From NCBI GenBank assembly GCA_029747015.1, contig JAKOGI010002701.1, forward strand, positions 1 through 64,000: a stretch of DNA of 64,000 nucleotides. Direction: 5' to 3'. Source of the DNA: Carnegiea gigantea (Eukaryota; Streptophyta; Magnoliopsida; Caryophyllales; Cactaceae). A program made the translations under genes and the position numbers. Numbering within the stretch: the stretch's first letter is position 1; each line of letters starts with the position of its first letter. Below are positions 22,115 to 32,527 of the stretch, in pieces. The notes under the pieces are model-generated. The model was not told where the DNA came from. It worked only from the letters and a program-made list of their open reading frames with translations, and made no database searches.

Positions 22115-24689
22115 TGTAACACCCAAAAATGAACATGCTTCAGTATTTGCAGTTTCTTAAACAGTCCTCTTGATTAAAAGTGAAAATCCCAATGATCGAG
22201 GTGCTATTGCCGTCCCAAAAAGGACAATACTTAAAGCAATTACATTAGAAATATTGTAGTTAAGCATAATTTAAGCCCATAAATGTTCAACAACATCCAA
22301 AATCATACGTATGTAGATGATAACAAACATAGGGTTTATACATCATAGTAGGCAAATCACCATTGTTGTTACAATTCCAGCCATAAGATAACTCAAAATA
22401 CATCTCCAAAAACATAAGTGGAGTACACCATTACTAATCTGATGAGGGTCCCTTGCTCACTTATCATCCTTAGTAGGTTTGCGAGCATGGGGGTGGTTCA
22501 TTAAGCACTCGCCCAAAACAAAACATAGCAAACATTTTGAAAATGCGAGCTGAAGCTCACTACATGCTTTCCTGTATTGTTAAATGATCATTAAAACATT
22601 AATTGGGCCCACTTTACAATTCATTTTAATTTAAAATAGGGAATGAGATGAATGTGAACCTACATTGCTAGTTATTATCTGGTAGTGAACGCTTGAGAAC
22701 TAATATGATCCGTAGATAGGTGTGCACCTGTTAAGTCGATCGAGAGATCTGGCCTGAGGCTACGCCTGTAACTGAAGAGTGAATGCCCCAAAGCTGATTA
22801 CTAATGGGGTTATCAGTTATGTGACAAATCACTTATTAAACTGATTTATTGATGTACTAACCAAAGCATTGCAATTTAATAAATACATTTTGATTTCTAA
22901 AGATTAGGCAATGAACTTACGTGGAATTTTTAATGCAATCTCACCGAATAATACTTATGCATAAAAGAAAAATGATAGACTAGGCCTTGATTTTGTGTCA
23001 AAAATGCCATTATAGATATATGTAGTTAGTAAATAATTCTCATTCTCATAACTGGTGACTTTAAAAGAAATGGGTTACAAAAGGGCATTTAGGCTTCAGT
23101 GAGTAGATATCAGATAGGTTTACATTGATACGATACAAAACTAAATAAATTATAGTAATTTAATTTAAATTGAGTAAGGTAATTTAGAGTAAAAAAATGG
23201 ATCCAGGCAAACAATTTAGGTTATAAAGTAGAGGCTTAATAAATAATTCATATCTTCCACCCCGCCTCAAATTGAGACCTCAAACCCCAATATGAAAAGC
23301 TTGAGAAGTTCCGCAACACTTCCATTCATAGTGCAAAACACAATTAGCCCCACACGATCTCTAAACGTGAGCTTAAACAAAACTGTGTAGAGCTCCAATT
23401 TATTATGTGCATTCTCCATAAATTGGTCATAACTTTGTGTATAAAACTCAGAATTAAGTAATTCTAGAGGCCATTGAAGGATAACTCAATGAGCTACCTA
23501 CCCACCAAAAATCATATCAGCACACCAACCAATACTAGTTTATTCCCAAAGTATGTTTCCAGCCCTAAACGTACCTATTTTCAATCTTTTTCTTCACATG
23601 ATCTCTCAAAAAGCTCCTCTAAACTCACTTGCTTGCATTATCAATCTAAACAACTTCTTTTGGTCATTTATGGGATTTTCCATAGTCCACCAAACTTGGC
23701 AAAAGTCACATATTATCATTCTTCCAACTCGTAACATATTCAAACCCTAATTCTTATCTAATTTCATTCAAAGAACCCTACTTGATTAAAAAATCCACTA
23801 TACTCATGCATGGTCATGAAACCCTAGGCCATGCTTAATTGAAAAGTCACACCCGAACTCATCCAAAATAATCTTACACAACATCATATCCACTCTTTAT
23901 GTCAAAGATTATAAAATCAAAACAAAACTCAAAGTTCATCATCCTTGAACACAGAGCTTGCATGATCATGCATGGTTTCAACTTTTCACAAGACTTACTT
24001 ACTTTTGCACTTACGCAAACAAAATAAACATCAAAATAGCATTCATTTCTATCAACACAACATGATCCATAATCAAATCATCCATAAAAACCAAAATTAA
24101 ACAAGTTAAGGGTTAGGGTTTATCTCACTTGTAGGTTAAATAGAGAGAGATGGAGATGGTTGTGAGAGTTGTCGGTATGGCTGGTGGTAAGGGGTGGCTG
24201 TTGGTGGCAGAAAAGGGCTAACTGGTGGTGGCAAGCTAACTGAGAGCAGCTATTTGCCGACAGAATAGAGGGGGAAGGCCAGCAGTGGGGTGGAGAGAGA
24301 AGAGGAAGAAATGGAGTGAGTGTTTTACTTGGTTGATGTTCATCTTGATTCAATTCACTTGGCTAATATTTAACCTCATAAAGTGGCTTTTTACTAATAA
24401 CAATTAGGCCTAAATAATATTAATTAGCTAAATTAAGTTAATCAACTTGTTGAGCCTTAAATCGGGCTTAAATCAATTGGGCTCGGGGAAAAACAATTTA
24501 ATCACATGAACCATAATTATCAAGGCCTACTGTCGATTCACCCAAAATTTTATGATAACAAAAACCCTAATTGGAAAGCGAGGGCCTAAATGAATTTTCC
24601 CTAATCGGAATGAATAAATACGATAAATAAGCGCAAGAAAATTAATTTTAATTAAATAAATAAGCATGATTCAGGGTCGAGCTGTTACA
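22115..24689 (-). mobile_element. Solo LTR, 2.6 kb, gypsy type
   Basis: The segment starts TGTAACACCC and ends GCTGTTACA, giving TG...CA ends with a 5-7 bp terminal inversion. It is bounded by a perfect ATGAA duplication. No primer-binding site, polypurine tract, coding domain or second LTR is attached, so it is a solo LTR left by LTR-LTR recombination. Purine-rich text at 24140-24310 (pyrimidine-rich on the minus strand), 380-550 nt from the right end, resembles the promoter-proximal part of the LARD and Tekay LTRs in this window, so the sense strand is probably minus. It interrupts the plus-strand Tat/Ogre relic. Short frames inside are not conserved and are not annotated. Confidence 0.85.
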
Positions 24690-24694
24690 ATGAA
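24690..24694. repeat. Target-site duplication ATGAA, right copy
   Basis: This is the partner of the copy at 22110-22114. The following 45 bp (24695-24739) is the Tat/Ogre host sequence between the two later insertions. Confidence 0.85.
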
Positions 24695-24734
24695 TATGAG
24701 TTTCGTGCCAGTAACTCAGCGTACGAAAAGGTTA

Positions 24735-24739
24735 GGAAT
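24735..24739. repeat. Target-site duplication GGAAT, left copy (composite)
   Basis: GGAAT lies immediately before the TRIM LTR and is found again immediately after the far LARD LTR at 36718-36722. No copy lies between TRIM and LARD. Confidence 0.75.
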
Positions 24740-24952
24740 TGTAACAGCCCACGACCACCCGCCATCGAAGTATTGTCCGCTTTGGGCAGGCGGGACGCTA
24801 CCACCATCCCTGCCCTCACGGTTTTGTCCTCTTGGGGCAGGCGGGACACTACCACCATCCCTGCCCTCAAAAGGCGCCTCGATGGGTTGAGGTATCCCCA
24901 CGCTTATAAGGCGTGGTTCGTTCTCCTCAACTCCCGATGTGGGATACCTTCA
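24740..24952 (-). repeat. TRIM LTR 1
   Basis: This 213-bp LTR has plus-strand ends TGTAACAGCCC...GGATACCTTCA. It contains a roughly 48-bp internal duplication (GGGCAGGCGGGAC...CCCTGCCCTC twice), each half able to fold as GGGCAGG/CCTGCCC. A TATAAG on the minus strand near 24904-24911 is flanked by CCACGC/GCGTGG and is a candidate TATA box. Confidence 0.88.
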
Positions 24953-25007
24953 TCCACCCCCCTCTCAGGGGCCCAGCGTCCTCGCTGGCACATCGGGTCG
25001 GGTCCAT

Positions 25008-25020
25008 GGCTCTGATACCA
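25008..25020 (-). promoter_or_regulatory. TRIM primer-binding site (tRNA-Met)
   Basis: The plus strand reads GGCTCTGATACCA, the 3' end of plant initiator tRNA-Met; the minus strand is therefore complementary to it. One base separates it from LTR 2. A second copy lies at 25290-25302. Confidence 0.9.
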
Positions 25021-25021
25021 C

Positions 25022-25234
25022 TGTAACAGCCCACGACCACCCGCCATCGAGGTATTGTCCGCTTTGGGCAGGCGGGACGCTACCACCATCCCTGCCCTCA
25101 CGGTTTTGTCCTCTTGGGGCAGGCGGGACGCTACCACCATCCCTGCCCTCAAAAGGCGCCTCGATGGGTTGAGGTATCCCCACGCTTATAAGGCGTGGTT
25201 CGTTCTCCTCAACTCCCGATGTGGGATACCTTCA
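25022..25234 (-). repeat. TRIM LTR 2 (shared middle LTR)
   Basis: This 213-bp LTR is nearly identical to LTR 1 (G for A in CATCGAGG and G for A in GGGACGCTA). It lies between the two interiors, serving as the end of one unit and the start of the next. Confidence 0.88.
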
Positions 25235-25289
25235 TCCACCCCCCTCTCAGGGGCCCAGCGTCCTCGCTGGCACATCGGGTCGGGTCCAT

Positions 25290-25302
25290 GGCTCTGATAC
25301 CA
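25290..25302 (-). promoter_or_regulatory. TRIM primer-binding site (tRNA-Met), second copy
   Basis: GGCTCTGATACCA on the plus strand, identical to the copy at 25008-25020, is followed by a one-base spacer (T instead of C) before LTR 3. Confidence 0.9.
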
Positions 25303-25303
25303 T

Positions 25304-25478
25304 TGTAACAGCCCACGACCACCGCCATCGAGGTATTGTCCGCTTTGGGCAGGCGGGACGCTACCACCATCCCTGCCCTCACGGTTTTGTCCTCAAAAGG
25401 CGCCTCGATGGGTTGAGGTTTCCCCACGCTTATAAGGCGTGGTTTGTTCTCCTCAACTCCCGATATGGGATACCATCA
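25304..25478 (-). repeat. TRIM LTR 3, shortened, fused to the LARD
   Basis: About 175 bp. It lacks one half of the internal duplication present in LTRs 1 and 2 (direct jump TTTTGTCCTC to AAAAGG) and has several substitutions. It ends GGGATACCATCA, against GGGATACCTTCA in the others, one base before the LARD LTR. Either LTR3 is complete with one substitution, or the break is within GATACC and the last bases come from the LARD. Confidence 0.8.
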
Positions 25479-28362
25479 ATATAACACCCCCAGCCCCTAG
25501 GCCAGAAGCGTTACGCTTTTCTAACTTCTTACTTAATTCCTGAGACGAAACGGGCAGAATTTCCCCTAAAAGCTGACCATTTCCAGGCTAAAAGCCTTAC
25601 AATAAGTCCCTGTAAATCAACGGAAGCGCAAAACATTTAAAACATAGCTCAACGGCCACACGCCAAAATTCATAACTCAACGAGCCACTCGCTCGGAGTA
25701 CACCAACCAGGTTGATTCACGAATAAAGAAGAAATGGACGATACAACTCAACGGTTAACAAAACCGGAGTATTAAGATTTACATCCCAAAACATAGCTAA
25801 ATTAAACCAAGAAGACATCTAACTAACTTGATGGTTGGCTCAAACGGCCGTACAGAGCGACCTGTATATCATATGCATTACATGAATTAGAATAATCGTT
25901 TACAGACCTTTATAAACTAAGAGTACATTACATGACTTCATTAAACACGTAAGATCCCTTCAAATGAGCACATGCGACGCCTTGTAAGCAACAATAGGTT
26001 CCTTCTGGACTTATCTGACTCAACTTCTTCCTGTCAGAAGGAAAACCTGGGGAAAAGGGGAAAGAGTAGTGGGATGAGCAACCACACGCTCAGTGAGTGT
26101 CCCCCAACCCCCCCTTAAAACCAAAACCGTTGCAGGCAATACTATCTTTACTAGTCACATATCATGTTTCCATACTTTACTATCATAATAGATATTCATA
26201 GAACCTTTATAAGAGGATCACTAAACATAAACTTCACTTCGACCACTCAGTCATATTTCTAGGTTCCTCAACGACGGAATTCTTTACTAGCAAGCGGTTA
26301 GGCACGTGAGTAAGCAGTTAGGCACGTGAGTAAGCATCGAAGGCTAAGTATAAGGATCTTTTCTTTTCATAAAATAACTTCCTAACACTCCATTTAAATT
26401 ACACATGAACCCTCAATCATATGACGTGTATTTAAGGTTATCCTTTTTCATATTTACACTTTTCTTGATATTTCATTCATATAATATACAGATCACACAT
26501 ATAAACACATATCAAGCATTTAAGTACCTTTAAACATCATATTAAGCCATATGACACCCTCGCATGCTATTCGCATATCAACGTTCATTCTTTTAGGAAG
26601 AAACGCCTTCATTCATAGAATTTTTAACGTGCTATAACTTTCTTTCTCATCTCATACACTTTAAATCAGACAGGTTTGAAATGGATAAGGATGATGCCAC
26701 ATAAGATTAGAATCCCGTTCAACCATATTTAAGAATCATTCATAATGCATCCATTGAAAACTTTCCTTTAATACATAGGCTAAGAATCCACATTCAAACA
26801 TGTTTGAAGATCATTTCATAACTCATTCATTGAAAGCTTTCTTTCTTTCGTTGAAAACGTTTTCTTAGTCTTCAAAGGAAGTTCCATTTCTTTTGGTCGC
26901 GTAGCGACCCTTATAAGCTTTCCATACATCATTCCATATAGCCTTTTGGGCTCATAAAAAGAACTTCCTTTCCTTTTTAATCGTTTAAAAATGGCAAAGA
27001 GCCAATTGCTTTTCTTAACTTAGTACCAAAGTACTTCTGGCATAAGATCATTACAGGGTGCTGTTTGGGTGAGAACTATTCTCGACCCCATAGTGAGACC
27101 TAACGCTCACGCTTAAGCTCTTACTCCCGGGAAGGCTACATATAACATATCGGACCATTGCATTAGCCCTCGTCAGGGCCTCTAGGGTTTATCCTGACTT
27201 ATTCCCTAGGTTAACATTACATCATATCATATTGTCCGCAGCACATTATCTTAGCCACTTAAAGCGTATCGGCCATAACGGCTAGTAATTTTGTTGTATC
27301 TTTTGGTAAAATCATTTGTCATGCAACTCACGCCTTTGTAAAACTCTTTAGGATTCCCCCGTTCAAGCAGGTTCACTCCCAAAACTGTATTCGTTTACTT
27401 TAAAATATGCCATCATGCACTAATATTTGTGGCTACTATTATTTCAAAACATGAAATCCTTCTTTGAAAATCTCACCCTTATGCACATAATGCAACTTGA
27501 GCAAATAGAAGGGAAAGAGGTTCACATATATCACATTCAAACACTTCATAATTAATTCATCACATCGAGCCACACATGGCCTCGCAATCCACACGATTGC
27601 GGTCATTTCACAACCCAGCTCCCTCCTCACTTGCACCGTACCACAAGACCTCGAACGCTCATAATTCTTTCCTCAAACCATCCAACTACCAACTCGTTTT
27701 GATTTATTAATACAACATATTATCATACTAATTTATGAAAAGGTAAGATTTAGGTACTTACCTGGGCAAGCAGCACCACTTGGCGGTGCGTTACAGCAAG
27801 CATACGTACGCATATGTATACCATCACGTACACATATAAAACTATAGAACTTTACTTGGGAATTCATACATGATAAGGCTCCAAGCATTTATAAATTTAC
27901 TTCAGAGTTAGTAGGCCTTTATGGGATAGTTAAGCATATAGGCGATCATAGACTGATTAAACATTTATATACATAAACTTTAAACACGTACGATGCACTT
28001 CGAAGTTCATACTCGATCATGGAACGACCAAACATTCATAAACGTTGGTTTCGAAGTTACAACTCAAGTCTAATTGAGCTATTTTAGCATAATACGATTC
28101 TAAACGTTCATTACACATCGAAATTACTATTCGAATCGAAATAAACCACTTAAACATAATACGACTTTAGGCATTCAGTTATTATGTCAAAGTTACTACT
28201 CAGGTATAGACTAACTAAATACACAAGTATCGATTCCAACCATACTCATCTCTTTTCGAAGCTATTAATCAAGTATGAATCGTTTAAGTGTACTTATGTC
28301 TATTCAAAGCATTCATAATTCATTTTGTGCTAATCTTTTAGGCATGAACTAGCTAAATTTAC

Positions 28363-28755
28363 TTGAATCGATTCTAAACACGTTAAGCTAACTTCGTTTA
28401 TAATCCTTTTCATGCATCAACTAATTAATTGAATCGATGCTAAACATGCTAAATTAACTTCGAATTAATAACTGAGGCATGATTAACTAAATTGGTTTGA
28501 TTCGAAGCTAAAGGTATTTAATTCATTTCGATGTAAAATCTCAAACATTCAATGGTCACAGGCATTCGAATTAACGCTAAAGGCTTGTAATTCACTTCGA
28601 ATTATAAATTCAGGCTTTTGATAGCTACATACATTCGAATTAACGCTAAACATGCATAATTCACTTCGAATTATAAACTTAGGCATTCAATGGTTACATA
28701 TATTCGAATTAACGCCAAACATGTATAATTAACTTCGAATTATAAACCTCAGGCA
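28363..28755 (-). repeat. 66-69 bp tandem array within the LARD LTR
   Basis: Units centre on ATTCGAATTAACGC...TTCACTTCGAATTATAAA. The last three start at 28564, 28633 and 28702 (period 69). Upstream units near 28363, 28431 and 28499 are more diverged and about 65-68 bp long. The same array is present in the right LTR at about 35393-35785. Confidence 0.8.
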
Positions 28756-29219
28756 GCACATTCTAAATTAGGCTATGCTAGTCTAACATGCAACATCGAT
28801 TCCGCTAAAACGTTTGTGAAATTAGTACTAATTTAGGAGGCGAGGAACACCCACCTGACTCAGCCTAAATTCAACCCTAGTAGCAGCAATTGCACGCCCA
28901 AACTCATGTCCACGTTGCTGGACCGAAACCGTGGCCCGTGTGCTTCCCAAAATCGAACCCTAGCTCTCGAAATCAAGCCCTTCTGCGTGTGGTTTGAAGT
29001 GAAATTGGTCCCTCAATCTATAGAAGAGGTCGTTTGGAGGCGTTTGGCCGATTTCCGGCACGTGGGTGGCGTTTTCAGGCCACCAAAACGTGGCTCTGTT
29101 TCGCGGTGAGAAGCGGAGGAAAGGGGCTGGTGGAGGACGCGTGTGGGGAACCGGTGGTCCCTTTCTCTCGCCGGTGACGCGTGCTGGCCGGCGGCAACGC
29201 CAGATGGCCGGTCGCCGGT

Positions 29220-29285
29220 GAGAGAGAGAGAGATTCTATAGAGAGAGAGCTGCGGTAGAGAGAGAGCGAGAGCAGAGAGCGAGGA
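29220..29285 (-). promoter_or_regulatory. GA/CT tract near LARD LTR start (left LTR)
   Basis: Runs of GAGAGA on plus (CTCTCT on the sense strand) lie 400-470 nt inside the LTR as read in the sense direction. Pyrimidine-rich patches near transcription starts are common in plants, so this may mark the U3/R region. The equivalent in the right LTR is at 36250-36315. Confidence 0.4.
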
Positions 29286-29688
29286 GGAGGGGGGGTTGGG
29301 GTCTCGGGCTTCTCAGGCCCGGCGTGCCCCCCTTCCCTTTTTGTTTTATTTTTCTTTTTTTTTTAGCTCAATTAACATCATTCTACTGAATCCCGATCCC
29401 GTACTTGCTAATGGTTAGGCTTAACTCGAATCGAAACGACCTTCAATCAACATTTCAATTTAAACATTGGGATTCAACCAAGTAAAACGAAAAACGATTT
29501 TAAAAATTCGGTTTAGCGTTGATTCGATAATTTTTTAAGTAACATCGATAGTAACATTAATCAAATAATCGTTCTTTTTAATGAATTTAATCGTCAAAAA
29601 CTCACACAGTTACTAAAAATACGAATTTAGAACGTAAAAAAAAGAATTTTAATTAGCTTAACGGAAAACGAAAATGCGGGGTGTTACA

Positions 29689-29705
29689 CTCTTCCCCCCT
29701 TAAAA
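29689..29705 (-). promoter_or_regulatory. LARD polypurine tract
   Basis: The plus strand reads CTCTTCCCCCCTTAAAA, so the sense strand is TTTTAAGGGGGGAAGAG directly before the LTR start TGTAACACC. This is the expected plus-strand primer site. Confidence 0.9.
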
Positions 29706-29725
29706 GAATTTCGTCCTCGAAATTC
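29706..29725 (-). other. Hairpin adjoining the LARD polypurine tract
   Basis: GAATTTCG and CGAAATTC form a perfect 8-bp stem with loop TCCT (AGGA on the sense strand), 17 nt from the LTR edge. Equivalent hairpins with other stem sequences occur at the same distance in the Tekay element (62174-62193 and 62265-62284). Confidence 0.75.
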
Positions 29726-29874
29726 AATATCTAAGTTCGGTCTTTTCTAGAATGCACACACATAACTAGAATCTACGCGATTTGTTTCCAAAAGGTCATT
29801 TTGAAGATATTACTTTTTAAATCAAAAGAAGATTGCCTCATGGTATCCAATCTCCTCCTCGCCAATCTCTTCAA

Positions 29875-29932
29875 GCGTCTGCTCGCTCTATTTAGGCGCC
29901 GAGGGCAAATCGCATTGAAGAGGGGCAAATGA
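29875..29932. repeat. LARD interior repeat, copy 1
   Basis: It shares CGTCTGCTC, a GGCGCC/GGGCCC-GAGG core and GCAAATCG-ATT with 32115-32172. The two copies lie near the two ends of the interior in the same orientation. Confidence 0.65.
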
Positions 29933-32114
29933 GTTGGCGTGGAAAACCATATCGAGTTTGTTTTGAAAAAGAAACATAGATTTTCAATGATCTAGACTCA
30001 GTTCGCATGGCAAGCAATAATTCTATGCATATGCATCTATAAGTGGGCATCTAAAGGCACGACAATTGAGATAATGACATCTTAAGGTCATACACTAGCA
30101 GTCTTATCCTAAAACATGAATTCAAGTCACTTTCGGGATCACAATGATTAACATGGAGACTACTATAACACATTTAGAGTAATAGAAATGTCACATAGCA
30201 CCACATAGTATCATTTAAGCATAATGGAATTGCATAATATTAGCAATCCAATATTCTTAAGCTTAGGAGTCTCGGGGAGCATGAACGCGTCTAAAACATA
30301 CATGGCAAGCAATTTACAAAAGGAAAACATATGCACCAACATTCCGATGTCTGTACTTCAATCCCAGCTAACTTTTAGGCCTTTTCATTCACGACAACTT
30401 ATTTAGGACATGTCAGGTTCGTATGAAGGCAGTTAACTTAGACAGGTTCATTCAAAGGCATAAGGATATTGAGTCATTCCAAAGTCAAATCAATTGGTCA
30501 GAAAGCTATCACATCGCACCTAAGCAGTAAAAACATCATGTTACATGACATTGACAATGAAGGGACTCAGAGTAACACTTGAATTCACATTGACGTCACG
30601 GAGGGGTTAATAACGGAGCACTGAAGGTCAAAAATCAAGAATCAACATAAACTAGCGTATCATGTCGAGAAGAATAACTTTGAAATGGAATGCTAAGGCA
30701 TAATGTAAGTCGATGGTTTTGATGGCGGGGAGACTTCCCGTAAAGTCTCTACTTGGAACCGATTGTCTCTTTAGTCATAGATTCATACAAATGAAGGGTT
30801 ATGCTCATTCAATACATTAATGTTTGATTCATTGCAAGAATATACGAGCACAGGCTCCTAAGGACGTCTTATCATGCTCTAGATATGTGTGTACATACAT
30901 GTAACCCGAGAAATGGTAGTGCTACTATGCCAAACGGTGTCGTATCTAGCTATAAGACAACTAGGTTGAAGGTAAGGCCAAACATGCTAAGCAAAGTATA
31001 GTAAGACAGCGTTGGCAGCACATATGATGGCTAGCAAAGCACTATCCAAGGTTCTCTATGAAACCTACCATGTACCCATAAAAATTCAGCATGCAAGACA
31101 TGATACGGCTAACTCAGTCATACCATGCCAGGACACTCAGTTATACCCTACCAGGGATTGTTTTACACACATCCATTCATATCCCTTTAAGTCACGCATT
31201 CAAATATGGTCGCAAGTACGCTGGCATGTCATATGATCTAGGCAAAGAAGGTATAAGGCCAATAAATGCGAATGAAACTCCTATGGTCACAAGATCTTTT
31301 TGCTAGGCATATGAGTTTTTAGCCACTCAATCAAACATATGAAACATAGAACTTAGGCATATATACAATGAGTAACTCCGCTACCATTACGAATATCTTA
31401 GCACATCATGCAATGATACATACAAGGGTAAGCATTCGAATGCAGAGGCCACAGTCGTGTAGTCATGTCATGAGGTATGTTCACAGTTAGCCACTTAATT
31501 ATAATGCAAAAGGGCTAGTTGCTATGCTATAATTAGATAAGCACGATTATATAAAGCAAACATTCACATAAATTGAATTATTTGGCCAACCTTGTGGCAC
31601 ATTCACCTAGAAATAATTTAAACACGTACCAAGTAGTTTATTTACTATACCTCTCACTTATGAAACACACGAATAACCATACATGCCATTTCATATAACA
31701 ATATGGGCTTCCAAACATTTATGAAAACATAGCATGTTGTCAAACACAATGGTTCACAATAATGTTGTACAAGAGTCACCTAAACGGGTATAAACGATAG
31801 CAATCCTTATTAGCATTCTAGGGTCAAAGGTATGCCTTGGGCTTGACCAAAGTAACTAGAGACTAGCCATTAATCAGATAACAAGGGGTAAGAACAGTGG
31901 CACTACTGGTCTTACGGGGTACATCAATCCTACAGGTGATCGTAGGAGTCCTTTTGCAGGTCGCTAGCCTTAGGGGGGATCGTCTACGATGTACAATTCC
32001 AAAGTCTGCTAGGTTCTTTCTCCCTGAACAAAAGGCTTTAACCTGCAAGGTCCTTAGGTTTTCGAAAGGAAATAGTCTAATTGCTTCTAGCTCTTTCTCT
32101 ACCAACCTTGAATA

Positions 32115-32172
32115 CGTCTGCTCACTCCATTATGGGGCCCGAGGAGCAAATCGTATTTTAGGGGCAAAGATG
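32115..32172. repeat. LARD interior repeat, copy 2
   Basis: This is the partner of 29875-29932, with roughly three quarters of the bases matching by eye. Confidence 0.65.
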
Positions 32173-32511
32173 AACGTAGAGTTAAGGCCTTCCAATCGTT
32201 CAATTCAAATCATATGTTCCTTAAACATTAGATTAAAATCACCAAAGCATATAAACGAAACAACTTTCAATTGAGCTAACACTTATTTCATGCACGACAA
32301 TACGAATCACTCGGCCTATATCTTAACAAATGGTTCTCTCATCCAACCATTCAGCTTACGGAAGCCGCACCTAACTAGTGAAATGCGCAAACGTTCACGT
32401 AAAACTCACATTTGCACACAAGGCAGGCATATGTCACATAACCATACAGTGCTCCTAGGCGACTATATGAAATGCAAGACACAGGTTGCGGCCTATGGTC
32501 GCAGGACCTTT

Positions 32512-32523
32512 GCTCTGATACCA
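32512..32523 (-). promoter_or_regulatory. LARD primer-binding site (tRNA-Met)
   Basis: GCTCTGATACCA on plus (TGGTATCAGAGC on sense) is complementary to the 3' end of initiator tRNA-Met. A TCAA spacer separates it from the right LTR, which begins at 32528. Confidence 0.9.
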
Positions 32524-32527
32524 TCAA

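Larger units (their letters stand above)
24740..25478 (-). mobile_element. TRIM with three LTRs in tandem
   Basis: Three LTR copies (24740-24952, 25022-25234, 25304-25478) are separated by two identical-length 69-bp interiors (24953-25021, 25235-25303), a 282-bp period. Each interior has, on the minus strand, a primer-binding site complementary to initiator tRNA-Met (TGGTATCAGAGCC) next to one LTR and a polypurine tract (GAGAGGGGGGTGGA) next to the other. The size, with 213-bp LTRs, no coding capacity and these two sites only, defines a terminal-repeat retrotransposon in miniature. It must rely on proteins of another element. LTRs 1 and 2 differ at about two positions; LTR3 is shorter and more diverged. 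Confidence 0.9.
25480..29688 (-). repeat. LARD 3' LTR (left copy), 4.2 kb
   Basis: It begins TATAACACCCCCAG (the right copy begins TGTAACACCCCCAG, so the terminal dinucleotide is mutated) and ends GCGGGGTGTTACA. It contains a roughly 20-bp duplication of TTAGGCACGTGAGTAAGC near 26296-26334 that the right copy lacks, a 66-69 bp tandem array (28363-28755), and a GA-rich tract (29220-29285). No coding domain is seen; a 67-codon plus-strand frame at 28906-29109 is antisense to the element. Confidence 0.93.
29689..32527 (-). other. LARD interior, non-coding
   Basis: This 2.84 kb stretch has no gag, protease, RT or integrase motif on either strand. The longest frames (31897-32274 plus and 31863-32105 minus) overlap one another and show no domain. 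A segment of about 57 bp is repeated within it (29875-29932 and 32115-32172, sharing CGTCTGCTC and GAGG-GCAAATCG). The interior may hold packaging or dimerisation signals used in trans. Confidence 0.8.

Noticed and set aside
23474..23750. Two overlapping frames in the solo LTR
   Set aside because: No motif; the AT-rich LTR text is antisense to the likely element sense strand.
25008..25020. tRNA-Met gene fragment
   Set aside because: Only the 3' end complement is present, at the exact primer-binding position of a retroelement. No tRNA body surrounds it.
24740..25478. Possible satellite DNA
   Set aside because: The 282-bp period is explained by LTR plus interior, with primer-binding sites and polypurine tracts in the correct places.
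24666..25484. Several overlapping frames on both strands with GGTLPPSLPS-like repeats
   Set aside because: They are translations of the tandem TRIM LTRs, whose internal duplication gives repetitive peptides on both strands. Not genes.
28363..28755. Possible CRISPR-like array
   Set aside because: Units are contiguous tandem repeats without unique spacers, inside an LTR of a plant retroelement.
28906..29109. Identical 67-codon frame in both LARD LTRs (also 35936-36139)
   Set aside because: It is conserved only because the two LTRs are nearly identical copies. It runs antisense to the element and has no domain.
31897..32274. 125-codon plus-strand frame in the LARD interior
   Set aside because: Opposite to the element's sense strand, overlapped by another frame, and without a domain.
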